Assembly: GCA_910574915.1 (NCBI GenBank)
Contig: CAJTCR010000027.1
Location: forward strand, 1 to 64,000
Source: Eubacteriaceae bacterium
GTDB taxonomy: Bacteria; Bacillota; Clostridia; Lachnospirales; Lachnospiraceae
DNA: 64,000 nucleotides
Reading direction: 5' to 3'
The position numbers were made by a program, and so were the translations under genes. Shown here piece after piece: positions 34,573-43,455 of this stretch. Position 1 is the stretch's first letter; every line of letters starts with the position of its first letter. A model generated the notes under the pieces. The model was not told the origin of the DNA. It saw nothing but the letters and a program-made list of their open reading frames with translations, and made no database searches.

Positions 34573-35481
34573 CTATTTCCCACATTTTTTACACATTCTT
34601 TTCTCTGTGGCTCTTGATTTTCGTATCATATAAATCTTTCGTTTCAGGCCGCTGCATGTAAGGCTGCTGTGATAGCGGTCTCCATAGTCTGTCACATACA
34701 CCATCGAACGGCTGGACGCACCGCTGCCGCATTTTTCACACTTGTGATATTTTCCTCCGCTTTGATTCCTGCTGCTTAATGCCTGTGCATAAGTGACTCC
34801 ACGTATCGACAAATCCAGATGCGTACAAGATCTGCTTGCATGATAAACTGTACCATATTCTGTATAATACAGCCACGTATCATCCTCCTGTCCATCCTGA
34901 CCTGGCTGGCAGCCTGTCCACTTTCTGCATTTTGCCTGCTGGACAATCCGATACTGCACAGCAGCCGGCAGCGTGACTGGCAGCTTCATCCGATACACTG
35001 CTCTAAGCTCCACATAATTTCCTGAAAAATCAGACTGGAGCAGGCTGATTCCAGCGATCCCGTTGCTAATATACTGTGTCGGACAGTTCTGCTTTTTAAG
35101 CTGTTTGTGAAAAAATACGCTTGCCTGCAAAAGTCCAATACCCGACCCGCCTGCTTCTTCTCCGGTTTCTTTTGTAAAATCATCCTTCTCTTGCCCGGAA
35201 CTGCTCGTCTGCATACTGTATTCTGCTGCTGTCCGTCTTCCTGCATACTGCAAAGCCTGTGAGACACCTGCCTGCACTTGCAGCACACGAAAAAAATATA
35301 GCACAAACACCATAAAGCATACGAAAAAAGGAAGCACTGCTGCCGCTTCTACTGTCAATACCGCTTTCGGGCAGGCATACCGGGCGATCCCCCTGTTTTT
35401 ATTTTCCACATTCCTACGACACTTTTCTCTTTTTTGCCTGATAGAGAGCAATTCCATCCAATCCATAAAACTGAGGGACAC
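34573..35481 (-). CDS. TadE-like protein with two C-terminal Cys/His repeats
   Basis: A 302-residue protein; the true start is unsure (GTG 35481 or a nearby ATG). Residues ~38-65 are the pseudopilin segment KAVLTVEAAAVLPFFVCFMVFV. The outer part ends in two tandem repeats of about 50 residues. The first reads YYTEYGTVYHASRSCTHL ... YHKCEKCG and the second YVTDYGDRYHSSLTCSGL ... MCKKCGK. Each has Y-G-x-x-YH-x-x-x-x-C followed by CxxC, the pattern of a small zinc- or disulfide-bearing module seen attached to many Firmicute secreted proteins. It may act as the tip or ligand-binding minor pilin. Confidence 0.75.
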   Translation of the reverse strand: MSLSFMDWMELLSIRQKREKCRRNVENKNRGIARYACPKAVLTVEAAAVLPFFVCFMVFVLYFFRVLQVQAGVSQALQYAGRRTAAEYSMQTSSSGQEKDDFTKETGEEAGGSGIGLLQASVFFHKQLKKQNCPTQYISNGIAGISLLQSDFSGNYVELRAVYRMKLPVTLPAAVQYRIVQQAKCRKWTGCQPGQDGQEDDTWLYYTEYGTVYHASRSCTHLDLSIRGVTYAQALSSRNQSGGKYHKCEKCGSGASSRSMVYVTDYGDRYHSSLTCSGLKRKIYMIRKSRATEKRMCKKCGK

Positions 35482-35503
35482 CCCGATACACCTGCCTTTT
35501 CAC

Positions 35504-37099
35504 TTATTTTTGTTCATCTTGATCCGTATAGGAAAACCGATAGGTTTCCTCATACTGATAACCTTTTTTTGACAGCCTTGCGATTGTAACAAATGTTAAA
35601 AATACCTGCTGTGCCTGATACACATAATTCGCTTCCATCGCTGTAATCATACAGTCCAGCTTTCCCTGCTCATACCCCGCATACAAACGCATATTTTTTT
35701 CCAGCACATTAGAAAACCGGTCTCCGATCTTTTCCAGACTTTCAACTGTTAAAAAACCTAATAAATAGTCATTATAATCTAATCCATTTTTCACTTCTTT
35801 TGCCTTTATCGATGTCTGAAAAGGAACGGCTGCCGCTTCTGACAGACTGACATTCCAGTCTGCTGCTGATTTGACTGCCGCGATTTTACCTCCCAAAAAT
35901 AACGTACGAAGCTCTGCAATACTCTCTGCATATGCCCAGGAAGCCAAAATCCCCATTTGAATCGCTTTTACCGCGCCAGGGATTCCTGTTGCCGCGGCAA
36001 TCGCTGCCGCCATAGCAAGTGCTTCCTCCTTTTTTGCACTGTCTGTCATCAAATATGCAAAATTAATCCCTTCTCTGATTAATAACAGCCTGGACGCCAT
36101 CTTTTTCAGATTATCTTCGTCTGTATATTTTCCAAATAAGATATATTCCTGTTCATAACGCAGCGCATGTGGCACAGAAATCTCGGCAAGATAATTAGAT
36201 GTGTACTTTTTCAAGTACTGAACGATCAGCATCTTATCTGCCAGCCCATGCGAACCAGCATTTTCATAATTTCCTGTATTTAATGCTCGCTTTTCAACCG
36301 CATCCTCCTTTGCAATCTGTTTTGCCGAAATACCTTTTTCATCCGTAAGAACCTGCATAAGCAGCGGAGAGCTTTTGGCACTTTTAATATCCTCCATCGG
36401 ATTTTCTACTTCTTCTGCCGTCCATTCCCCCTGAATCCCATCCGCCGTATCCGTCTGCAATATACGCGTATTACTTACACTATTTAATTTAAGACTGCGC
36501 ATTTTAGAAAGCCTTTCTGCTGCTAAAGCATCTTGCTGTTCCGCCTCTTTCGCCTGTTCAATCGCATCAAGCGCCCCGTCCAAATAATGGTCTGCCTTCT
36601 TACCCTGCTCACTGGATTCCTGTACACCTGTTAGTTTCTTAACCGTCTGGTCGATAAAATCCGTTGCCAGTTCTTTTTTCATCACCTGCGTCATCTGCTC
36701 CAGCAAAGCGCCGGCATGTTGGTCAGTAGCCAGTTGATACTGTACAACGCTTGCCTGTGCAGCATCCATCTGCAAAAAATGGCTGTATCTGCCCCATCCT
36801 TTTACTGTGGGATTCAGGTTTTCCTGCGCCAACTGCTGCATCCGCGCATGAAGCTCTGACAGCCTGAGCTCACCCGTACCATAACCGCTGTCCAGCAAAA
36901 ACAAATGATAATTGTCATAAGCAGGCACGTGATATTCTGCAAACATGGATTGTGTAACACTCTGGCTGTTGAGCACCGCTTCCATTCCAAGCATCAGATA
37001 CCTTGATCCTTCCAGAAGCGTAAACAATAAGGATGCAACGAGCATCAGCATCATACTCATAAATATCGTGATACTGCCTTTAATCGATTGCGGATACAT
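35504..37099 (-). CDS. DUF5702-type Tad-locus protein
   Basis: A protein of about 531 residues from ATG 37099 (AGGGTG upstream), overlapping the end of the Flp1 gene. The start KGSITIFMSMMLMLVASLLFTLLEGSRYL is the DUF5702 N-terminal membrane helix, like a pseudopilin. The long extracellular part is helical with alanine-rich helices (EAIEQAKEAEQQDALAAERL, EEALAMAAAIAAATG). It is a conserved component of Lachnospiraceae Tad loci in my recollection; function unknown. Confidence 0.7.
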   Translation of the reverse strand: MYPQSIKGSITIFMSMMLMLVASLLFTLLEGSRYLMLGMEAVLNSQSVTQSMFAEYHVPAYDNYHLFLLDSGYGTGELRLSELHARMQQLAQENLNPTVKGWGRYSHFLQMDAAQASVVQYQLATDQHAGALLEQMTQVMKKELATDFIDQTVKKLTGVQESSEQGKKADHYLDGALDAIEQAKEAEQQDALAAERLSKMRSLKLNSVSNTRILQTDTADGIQGEWTAEEVENPMEDIKSAKSSPLLMQVLTDEKGISAKQIAKEDAVEKRALNTGNYENAGSHGLADKMLIVQYLKKYTSNYLAEISVPHALRYEQEYILFGKYTDEDNLKKMASRLLLIREGINFAYLMTDSAKKEEALAMAAAIAAATGIPGAVKAIQMGILASWAYAESIAELRTLFLGGKIAAVKSAADWNVSLSEAAAVPFQTSIKAKEVKNGLDYNDYLLGFLTVESLEKIGDRFSNVLEKNMRLYAGYEQGKLDCMITAMEANYVYQAQQVFLTFVTIARLSKKGYQYEETYRFSYTDQDEQK

Positions 37100-37259
37100 C
37101 TGAAGCACCCTGTGTAATCGTTTCAAAAATTTCTTCCACCAGGCTTCGCAGGCTGTCCTTAAAAATCAGCACTAACCCAATCAGTACGACCAGTATTAAA
37201 ATCAGCTCTACTACACCGATGCCATCTTCTTCTGTTAAAAATTCCCTGAAATTTGCCAT
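37080..37259 (-). CDS. Flp1-like type IVb pilin
   Basis: A 59-residue pilin precursor from ATG 37259 (AAAGGGG upstream). It has a short leader (MANFREFLTEEDG), the processing motif G-I-G-V-VE, one hydrophobic helix (LILILVVLIGLVLIF) and a short polar tail (LVEEIFETITQGAS). It should be the major subunit of the Flp fibre after cleavage by one of the A24 peptidases. The TadC gene overlaps the upstream frame. Confidence 0.85.
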   Translation of the reverse strand: MANFREFLTEEDGIGVVELILILVVLIGLVLIFKDSLRSLVEEIFETITQGASDVSAID

Positions 37260-37297
37260 AATAAAACCCCTTTCTGTTTTTACACTGTTTCCTGTTG

Positions 37298-38590
37298 TTA
37301 TAGTTGAAATGTTAAAAATGCCGGAACTAAAATAATTACCATAACAATGCAAAGCATCAGCATCATAGGAATCAAAATTTTCGTTCCCGCCTCTTCACCT
37401 GCTTTTTTTGCAAGATTTTTCCGCAATGCAAATGCATCGCTTACTTCTTTTTCCAGGCTCTGGCGCAATCCTGACGATCCTTTGCGCAAGTTCTGAACTA
37501 CCAGCATGGAAAACTTACGATACTGCGGTGTGCCGCAGCGGTCTCCAAAGCGTTCGTATACTTTTAACTCTCCAATGCCATCCTGCATTTCCCGATAAGC
37601 AACCAGCATCTGCTCATACACTTCCTGTGTCTCTCCATGCTTCTGCTCCAGCCTGTGCTGATAATTCAGCACAATCCTTTCCCATGCGCTGCTTAACGTC
37701 ATCCCGGCACCGAGCAGCAGGGAAATCTTGCTTACCATATCCGGGTACTGTTTAAGCAGTTGTTCTTTCCGTGCCTGCTCTTTTCTCTGCTCCCTCATTG
37801 CTTCCTGTATATAGACTGCCGCAGCAGCCGCAAACCCAAGCATTAAAATAATCTGATAGGTGTGATCTTCCTTCTGCGACCATTTTAGCTGTCTGCCGCT
37901 TAACTGCGCCGGGAGCCTTAAGTATTCACTGTTTTTGCTTTCTTCCTGCTCCTGCTCAAAATATTCCTTAAGATCTGTGAATAACTGTTCCACTGGCTTT
38001 TGTTTTTTCGGATATACATAACACCCAAACGTATGCTCCCTTGCCTGCTCGTCATAATGCATTGTCAGCGATACCATTACAAGCTCACCGTCTTCTGCAA
38101 TCTGATCCTTTAACTCCCCGTCCGCATTGATTGCATTTTTCGAATCAAACTCCCACTTTGCGCGAATCTGTCCGTCCTGCAATTTTTTTGGCAGTACAAC
38201 ATCACGGTTAATGCAGTCCAAAGACAAGTTTTCTCCCAGAAATACGTTTTCCGCTTCCTTTACCGCATCATCGAATAACTGTTCCAGCGCTTCCCCCTGC
38301 ATCCGCTGTGCCTGCACTTCTACGAGATAGCTGTAATCTTCCAGTATTCCTTCTGCATCCAACTGCAATTCCTGACTCTTAGTACTTCCTCCCACCTCAT
38401 TTCTTTGCAGTTTCCCATCCTGCACCATCTGCCGGCTGCTCTGTGTCATACAGATCACAAATCCCAAACATCCAGACAGCACCATTACCTTTGCCGCGTC
38501 TTTTTTGTTTTTCTCTCTGTTTTTGGCATACAGCCAGAGCAGCACAAGCAGACTGGATGTGGTAATCACTATACATAGCATTTCTCCCAT
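37298..38590 (-). CDS. tadC: TadC-like inner membrane protein with extended N-terminus
   Basis: A 430-residue protein with AGGAG before the ATG. The C-terminal ~180 residues are a type II secretion F-like domain (YPDMVSKISLLLGAGMTLSSAWERI, LRKGSSGLRQSLEKEVSDAF) and end with a span (ILIPMMLMLCIVMVIILVPAF). The N-terminal ~250 residues are unusual for TadC: an early span (residues 5-20), then a soluble domain, then another span near residue 250. It pairs with TadB to form the platform under the pilus ATPase. Confidence 0.8.
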   Translation of the reverse strand: MGEMLCIVITTSSLLVLLWLYAKNREKNKKDAAKVMVLSGCLGFVICMTQSSRQMVQDGKLQRNEVGGSTKSQELQLDAEGILEDYSYLVEVQAQRMQGEALEQLFDDAVKEAENVFLGENLSLDCINRDVVLPKKLQDGQIRAKWEFDSKNAINADGELKDQIAEDGELVMVSLTMHYDEQAREHTFGCYVYPKKQKPVEQLFTDLKEYFEQEQEESKNSEYLRLPAQLSGRQLKWSQKEDHTYQIILMLGFAAAAAVYIQEAMREQRKEQARKEQLLKQYPDMVSKISLLLGAGMTLSSAWERIVLNYQHRLEQKHGETQEVYEQMLVAYREMQDGIGELKVYERFGDRCGTPQYRKFSMLVVQNLRKGSSGLRQSLEKEVSDAFALRKNLAKKAGEEAGTKILIPMMLMLCIVMVIILVPAFLTFQL

Positions 38591-38628
38591 TGTTCATTTC
38601 TCCTAATTTACAGCATGGTCATTGATTT

Positions 38629-39453
38629 TCAGATCTGTATTGCCATAATTTTTTCCGACAGCAAATACGCCCCTGTATAGACAGCCAGGCAGATTGTCAT
38701 TACAATGATTCCCAATGGATTATGATACAGCCCGTCTAAATAGCCTCCAAAGCTAAAGTCCACATACAGCAGAATAAACAGCGGCATCATATTCATCAGC
38801 TTTTGTTCCATCCGCTTACCGGAGATCTCCGTCTGAATTGCCTCCATTAACTCGTTTTTCTCTGAAATCCTGGCGGCTGTCATATGGATAATTTTAATAA
38901 AGTCACCGCCGCTGCGCTTTGCAAATACAAATACTTCACAAAAGCTTCTTACATCTTCCAGACCGCTGCGGTTTGCAAAATCATATAAAAGCTGCTCCAA
39001 AGGAATATTGAACGACATACATGTTGTCATATACCGCAGCTCTTTTGTCATTAAGGCATGTTGCCCATACTGCATCCGCATCTCCTGGTAAGCTTCCCGA
39101 AATGCGTTTTCAATCGAATAGCCTGCCGCCATAGAGGTAGCTGCACACTGAATGCTGTCCTTAAACTGCCTGCATAAAATGTCCTGGCGTTTTTTCATAT
39201 GCTGTATTTTCCTCCTCCTTCGGAAGAACGGATAAAAACACCAAAACACTGCCAGTACTGTCCATGACCGATAAAATAAATACGCAAATCCGCCGCTTAA
39301 CAGCAGATACTGCGACATCATAAGAAGCCGTTCCTTCCAGGAAAAACTGTAATCGCGATAATCGATCCCGGTATGTTCCTGCGCATTGCCGTTTAATACA
39401 GTCCCGCTTCTGTGAGCTTGTCCGTGTTTTGCAGTATCCCCGTTTTTTCCCAT
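38629..39453 (-). CDS. tadB: TadB-like inner membrane platform protein
   Basis: A 274-residue protein with AGGAAGG before the ATG; its start overlaps the end of cpaF by 60 nt. Two early spans (YLLLSGGFAYLFYRSW and following) precede a type II secretion F domain (FKDSIQCAATSMAAGYSIENAFREAYQEM, FAKRSGGDFIKIIHM), and two spans lie at the C-terminus. It anchors the Tad ATPase at the membrane together with TadC. Confidence 0.85.
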   Translation of the reverse strand: MGKNGDTAKHGQAHRSGTVLNGNAQEHTGIDYRDYSFSWKERLLMMSQYLLLSGGFAYLFYRSWTVLAVFWCFYPFFRRRRKIQHMKKRQDILCRQFKDSIQCAATSMAAGYSIENAFREAYQEMRMQYGQHALMTKELRYMTTCMSFNIPLEQLLYDFANRSGLEDVRSFCEVFVFAKRSGGDFIKIIHMTAARISEKNELMEAIQTEISGKRMEQKLMNMMPLFILLYVDFSFGGYLDGLYHNPLGIIVMTICLAVYTGAYLLSEKIMAIQI

Positions 39454-40616
39454 ATCCCGGCTACCTTTCCTTCCTCCTGTGTTTGTCTCGTTTCGCGAAA
39501 CCGATAAATTGAATGCGTGATAATTTCGCCGTCCTTGATGCCGTCAATCTCATCGATATTCAATACCTTTCTGGAACAGTCCCGCAGCCTTCCAAGATGA
39601 ATTAAAATCTGTATCCCCGATGCGATCTGTCCGCGAATTGCCTGGATCGGAAGATCCATTCCCATAAGTACCATTGTTTCCAGACGCTTTAGCATGTCCA
39701 GGCTGGAATTGGCGTGCCCGGTGCTGATACTGCCGTCGTGCCCGGTATTCATCGCCTGAAGCATGTCCAGCGTTTCTGCGCCCCTGCATTCTCCGACAAT
39801 AATTCTGTCCGGCCGCATACGCAATGACGTACGTATCAGATCCCGAATTGTAATTTCCCTTACTCCTTCCATATTTGCACTTCTTGTCTCTAGGCGAATT
39901 AGGTTTGGAACTGTCTGTATCTGCAATTCTGCCGAATCCTCAATGGTAATCAGCCGCTCTCCTGCCGGTATAAACTCTGACAACGCGTTTAAAAACGTCG
40001 TCTTTCCGGCTCCTGTTCCGCCAGAGATAAAGATATTGTAGCCAGCCTGCACAAGCTGTTTTAGAAAATCCACCGCTTCCCTGGAAACCGCCCCAATCTG
40101 TACAAGCTGCTGCATCCGCATCGGCTGCTCTGGAAATTTTCGAATCGTAATGGCAGAACCGTCAATCGCCACCGGGGCAAGCACAATATTGACACGGGAA
40201 CCGTCCTTAAGCCTTGTATCTACAATCGGATTCGCTTCGTTTACAATCTTATTTCCCGCCGCTACAATCTGCTGGATCACATCTTCGAGCTTTTCTCTGG
40301 AATAAAATGTTCTGTCCCATTTGTGCACACGCCCTGCCTTTTCAAAAAAAATAGCATCTGGTCCATTTACCATAATCTCGGTTACAGAACGATCGTCGAT
40401 TAACTCCTGCAACGCATCCAGTTTGCGCAGCGAATGATAGATTTCCCTCTGAAACTGCTCTCTCTGTCTTAGTGACAGCCCCTGTCTCCTGCTGTAGCTG
40501 CCGACTTCACTGTAAATAAGTTCCTCCAGCTCTTCGTCTCCGGTATCTCTCGTCAGATCCAGCTTTGTTAAAATATTCTGTCGAAGCTGCTCCATTTCCT
40601 GTGTCATATTATGCAT
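39393..40616 (-). CDS. cpaF: CpaF/TadA pilus assembly ATPase
   Basis: Powers assembly of the Flp pilus. The protein has about 407 residues; possible ATG starts are 40637, 40616 and 40607, with AAGGAG between the first two. The N-terminal helical domain (residues ~15-100) is followed by the ATPase core: Walker A ISGGTGAGKTTFLNAL, ITIEDSAELQI, the Asp box and Walker B RPDRIIVGECRGAETLDML, and the His box GHDGSISTGHANS. Its 3' end overlaps tadB. Confidence 0.95.
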   Translation of the reverse strand: MHNMTQEMEQLRQNILTKLDLTRDTGDEELEELIYSEVGSYSRRQGLSLRQREQFQREIYHSLRKLDALQELIDDRSVTEIMVNGPDAIFFEKAGRVHKWDRTFYSREKLEDVIQQIVAAGNKIVNEANPIVDTRLKDGSRVNIVLAPVAIDGSAITIRKFPEQPMRMQQLVQIGAVSREAVDFLKQLVQAGYNIFISGGTGAGKTTFLNALSEFIPAGERLITIEDSAELQIQTVPNLIRLETRSANMEGVREITIRDLIRTSLRMRPDRIIVGECRGAETLDMLQAMNTGHDGSISTGHANSSLDMLKRLETMVLMGMDLPIQAIRGQIASGIQILIHLGRLRDCSRKVLNIDEIDGIKDGEIITHSIYRFRETRQTQEEGKVAGIWEKTGILQNTDKLTEAGLY

Positions 40617-41631
40617 GATCTCCTTCTTTGTCCCCATACTTCGTTAACTCCCGCACCTGCTGCGCAAATTCTCCGCCCTGTATCTGTGCCAGCAGATCCA
40701 TTCCCTGCACAAACGTACCGTATCCCGCCTGCGGACTGATATACTCTGCCTTCTCCCTTATCCTTTGCTTGCTGTCTTTTTTCAGAAACGCGCGAAACTC
40801 TGTTTGTCGATATTTTCCAAATGCGTTTTCCTTCACAATGCAAAATATTTTTCCACAGCACGCAAGCACCTGTTCCGCCGCCCGGTGAAACGTTCCGCAG
40901 CTAAAGATCACATGCGTATATTCCGTCTGCTCCTGAATCATTTTCAGCAGAAACGCCAGGTCTTCTTCCTGGATCTCATAGATATCCTCTGGATTTTCCG
41001 GCGGAAGTATATAGTCAAAATATTCTGTATGGTGTAGCACACTTTGCAGGCAGAGCAAAAACTGTTCCTGCTTCTGACGGATGCCGTAGATCAGGTCACT
41101 GCACGTATTTCCTTCTTTTTCACCGAAAAGCGAAACCATTCCTGAAAATTCGCAAAAATTTAAGTATAAGACACGTGCGTTTTCACCACAAATCGATGCA
41201 TACGAAATAGAAAATGGAAGCAGCAGCTCATGCCCGCCCGGTGCATAAAAAGCAATAATCTCCATGTCCGCAGTCCTGCACCGGCAGATCAGATTTTTTT
41301 TAGACCGCTTTTCATAGATCTGAAAAATTTGCCGCAAAATCTCTGATCCTCTCTGGTAGCGGAAAATCACTTTGTCCAGTTCTTTTCCCTGTTTTTTTGA
41401 AAACTCATCGGTAAGCTGAATCTGCACTAGATCTTTTACCGGATTACTTTGTACGGCATCTGGTTCACACAGCAATATATCAGGCTGCGTTTTCGTTAAA
41501 AAGTCTGTTAACTCTTCCAAACACTGGCATCCAAAAACCTCCAGGTCATCCGGTGCATTTTTACGAATACATTCTGTCAGCCTTGCGGCATAAAGTGTAG
41601 CTCCCGCCACGGCAAGTCTTATTTTTTCCAA
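40609..41631 (-). CDS. TadZ/CpaE-like protein
   Basis: A 340-residue protein with a TTG start 7 nt after AGGGGG. The N-terminus resembles a receiver-like domain without a clear phosphorylation site (KIRLAVAGATLYAARLTECI, QPDILLCEP). The second half resembles a SIMIBI/MinD-like ATPase domain that has lost its Walker A (IIAFYAPGGHELLLPFSISYA in its place; RVLYLNF, YTHVIFSCGTF). TadZ proteins localise Tad pili to cell sites. Position between prepilin peptidase and cpaF supports this. Confidence 0.7.
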   Translation of the reverse strand: MEKIRLAVAGATLYAARLTECIRKNAPDDLEVFGCQCLEELTDFLTKTQPDILLCEPDAVQSNPVKDLVQIQLTDEFSKKQGKELDKVIFRYQRGSEILRQIFQIYEKRSKKNLICRCRTADMEIIAFYAPGGHELLLPFSISYASICGENARVLYLNFCEFSGMVSLFGEKEGNTCSDLIYGIRQKQEQFLLCLQSVLHHTEYFDYILPPENPEDIYEIQEEDLAFLLKMIQEQTEYTHVIFSCGTFHRAAEQVLACCGKIFCIVKENAFGKYRQTEFRAFLKKDSKQRIREKAEYISPQAGYGTFVQGMDLLAQIQGGEFAQQVRELTKYGDKEGDHA

Positions 41632-42144
41632 CTATAATCCCCCTAAATACACGACGTATCCTACGAATATCGATACTGAAAAATGGATAAAATTCTGCTT
41701 TCCGTCACTTTTATAATCGTATTTTGCTATGGATTTTGTGAACAGAGCTGTTCTGACATAATCAGAGAAATAGACCATGCGGTAAAACAGATTTTTATTG
41801 CGGATCAGCACCAGAATCGAGCAGACTGCTCCTGCAAGAAAAGAAAATTTTACAACTTCCACGAACCCCTTAAGTCCGATACAACTGCAAATTACGGAAA
41901 ACAATTTGATATCGCCTGCACCAAGTGCACGCATTAGAAACAACAGATAAAATACTAGAACCGGTAAAGAAATGAGTATTAGAAAATAAATACTGCCTTT
42001 CCAGCCGTATTGTGAAAGATTACGAATACAGCCTAATACTAATCCCGATAAAATCAGCCGGTTACTGATCTTCCTTGTCCGTATGTCCATCCACACTGCT
42101 ATTGTCAGCAGACAGAGCAGACAAACTGTTATAAAGCTCCCAAT
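41632..42144 (-). CDS. A24 prepilin peptidase (TadV-like), probable ATT start
   Basis: A membrane peptidase of about 170 residues with the catalytic aspartates in WMDIRTRKISNRL and ALGAGDIKLFSVI. Standard start codons give only GTG 42096, which has no ribosome site and would cut off the first membrane helix. Upstream in frame, the codons encode GSFITVCLLCLLTIAVW, a proper first helix. They begin with ATT at 42144, five nt after AAAGGGGGG. I therefore propose ATT initiation. The stop overlaps the TTG-start region of the TadZ-like gene. Confidence 0.8.
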   Translation of the reverse strand: MGSFITVCLLCLLTIAVWMDIRTRKISNRLILSGLVLGCIRNLSQYGWKGSIYFLILISLPVLVFYLLFLMRALGAGDIKLFSVICSCIGLKGFVEVVKFSFLAGAVCSILVLIRNKNLFYRMVYFSDYVRTALFTKSIAKYDYKSDGKQNFIHFSVSIFVGYVVYLGGL

Positions 42145-42267
42145 GGAATCCCCCCTTTTGATACATCTGACTTCGTTTTGTCAAACGTGTTTTGTAAGTT
42201 GGATTATACGAGCTTTTTTTCCATTTGTCTACCCTTTTTTGACAAATCATAAAACTTTGTGAAATGC

Positions 42268-42540
42268 TCACAATAAAGTATAGAACAAAATTCCATAAAT
42301 CAACGCAAACCCGCTTGTACCAAGGCTTCCTATTGTCAAAAGATTGAGTGGGTTCAGTCCTGCCGCAACCGGAATTCCCTGTTTTTGCAAAAAATCATTT
42401 AATAAAATAATGCCCACGCAGCCGACAACGACGCGCACAATCAGGTTTAACACAATCGCTGCCTTCTGCTTCAGTACACCGATTAAAAGTACAAGCACAC
42501 AAATCCCCACCATAATGACAAACACATTTTCCTGCTTCAT
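42268..42540 (-). CDS. bofA: BofA-like pro-sigma-K processing inhibitor family protein
   Basis: A 90-residue membrane protein with GAGAGG before the ATG. Two spans (VFVIMVGICVLVLLIGVL and VLNLIVRVVVGCVGIILLN) are followed by the family's GLNPLNLLTIGSLGTSGFALIYGILF end. In Bacillus subtilis BofA holds SpoIVFB inactive in the forespore outer membrane until sigma-K is needed. It supports a spore-forming ancestor. Divergent from the yaaL homologue. Confidence 0.88.
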   Translation of the reverse strand: MKQENVFVIMVGICVLVLLIGVLKQKAAIVLNLIVRVVVGCVGIILLNDFLQKQGIPVAAGLNPLNLLTIGSLGTSGFALIYGILFYTLL

Positions 42541-42709
42541 AGATGCCTCTCATATATATGTTCCTCCTAATTTATGCGTTTGTCCATAAAAATATGCTGC
42601 TTTTTTCTTTTTTTCGTTTATGCATATTTTTCCAGATATTTGATTATACTTATAATGCTCAAATCATATCAGTACACTGAAATTCGAAGACAGAAAGCGA
42701 GGTAACCCT

Positions 42710-42934
42710 TTGTTCCGATTATTTAAACAAGAACCGCAGACGGATGCAAATTACCAAAGCCTGCTGGATAACCTGATGCAAACGATGAACAGCCTTCATC
42801 TGGCTTACGAAAATTTTGAAAATGCCACAGACCCGGAACTGATTGACAGCTATATTTATGAAGTAAATGCGATACAAATGCGTTATCAATTTCTGCTCTG
42901 CCGCCTGAAATCCTATGAAATTGCAGAGCCATAA
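42710..42934 (+). CDS. yaaL: YaaL/DUF2508 family protein
   Basis: A 74-residue helical protein with a TTG start after GAGGT. The pattern LAYENFENATDPELIDSYIYEVNAIQMRYQFLL is that of DUF2508 (YaaL), found beside bofA in Bacillus subtilis and many Clostridia; here the two are divergent. Function unknown. Confidence 0.75.
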   Translation: MFRLFKQEPQTDANYQSLLDNLMQTMNSLHLAYENFENATDPELIDSYIYEVNAIQMRYQFLLCRLKSYEIAEP

Positions 42935-42940
42935 TATAAA

Positions 42941-42970
42941 GGGCTTTCTGGCATTACGCCAGAAAACCCC
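42941..42970 (+). terminator. Hairpin at the 3' end of yaaL
   Basis: GGGCTTTCTGGC / GCCAGAAAACCCC stem. It overlaps the end of the convergent fliS gene. T-run poor. Confidence 0.5.
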
Positions 42971-43427
42971 TGGATGACTGTACATCATAACTTTCGTTGA
43001 TATCATTTCTGCCATACGTATAGCCCGCATATACTTGCTGCGCATTGCGCATCAACGGCGCAGACGTATCCTGTTTTGCTGCTTCTGCAAACGCCTCATA
43101 CGTTTTTTGCAGCATCTTTCTGCTCTGCTGCAAGTCGTCGAGCGAATCCCGTATCAATACTTTCGACAACTGCCTGCGGTGAAAATCATACAACGCATAC
43201 AGGCGCGGCGAGATTTCATAACTAAAATCCAGAGTTTCCTGAAAGCTCTTTAACACCTCATCTGCCAAGTGCACCGCTTTTGAAATGCCCTCTCTGTCAT
43301 GCTTCTCAAACGCCTTGCAGATATCATCAAAATAAGCAAATAAAATTTCAAACTTTATCAGCGTCAGCCCGCTGCGGTTCGCCTGCGTGATTCTGCGGGT
43401 AAACTCCTGTATTCGTTCATTCGTCAT
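42954..43427 (-). CDS. fliS: Flagellin export chaperone FliS
   Basis: A 157-residue helical protein. It begins ERIQEFTRRITQANRSGLTLIKFEILFAYFDDI, where the four-helix bundle of FliS would lie. The C-terminal region has NAQQVYAGYTYGRNDINES and ends SRGFLA. These features match the FliS variant of Lachnospiraceae as I recall it. FliS binds the C-terminus of unfolded flagellin and stops it polymerising in the cytoplasm. The flagellin gene lies 28 nt upstream, which supports the call. Confidence 0.75.
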   Translation of the reverse strand: MTNERIQEFTRRITQANRSGLTLIKFEILFAYFDDICKAFEKHDREGISKAVHLADEVLKSFQETLDFSYEISPRLYALYDFHRRQLSKVLIRDSLDDLQQSRKMLQKTYEAFAEAAKQDTSAPLMRNAQQVYAGYTYGRNDINESYDVQSSRGFLA

Positions 43428-43455
43428 ATGACACGCACTTCTCCCCTAATCTTTC

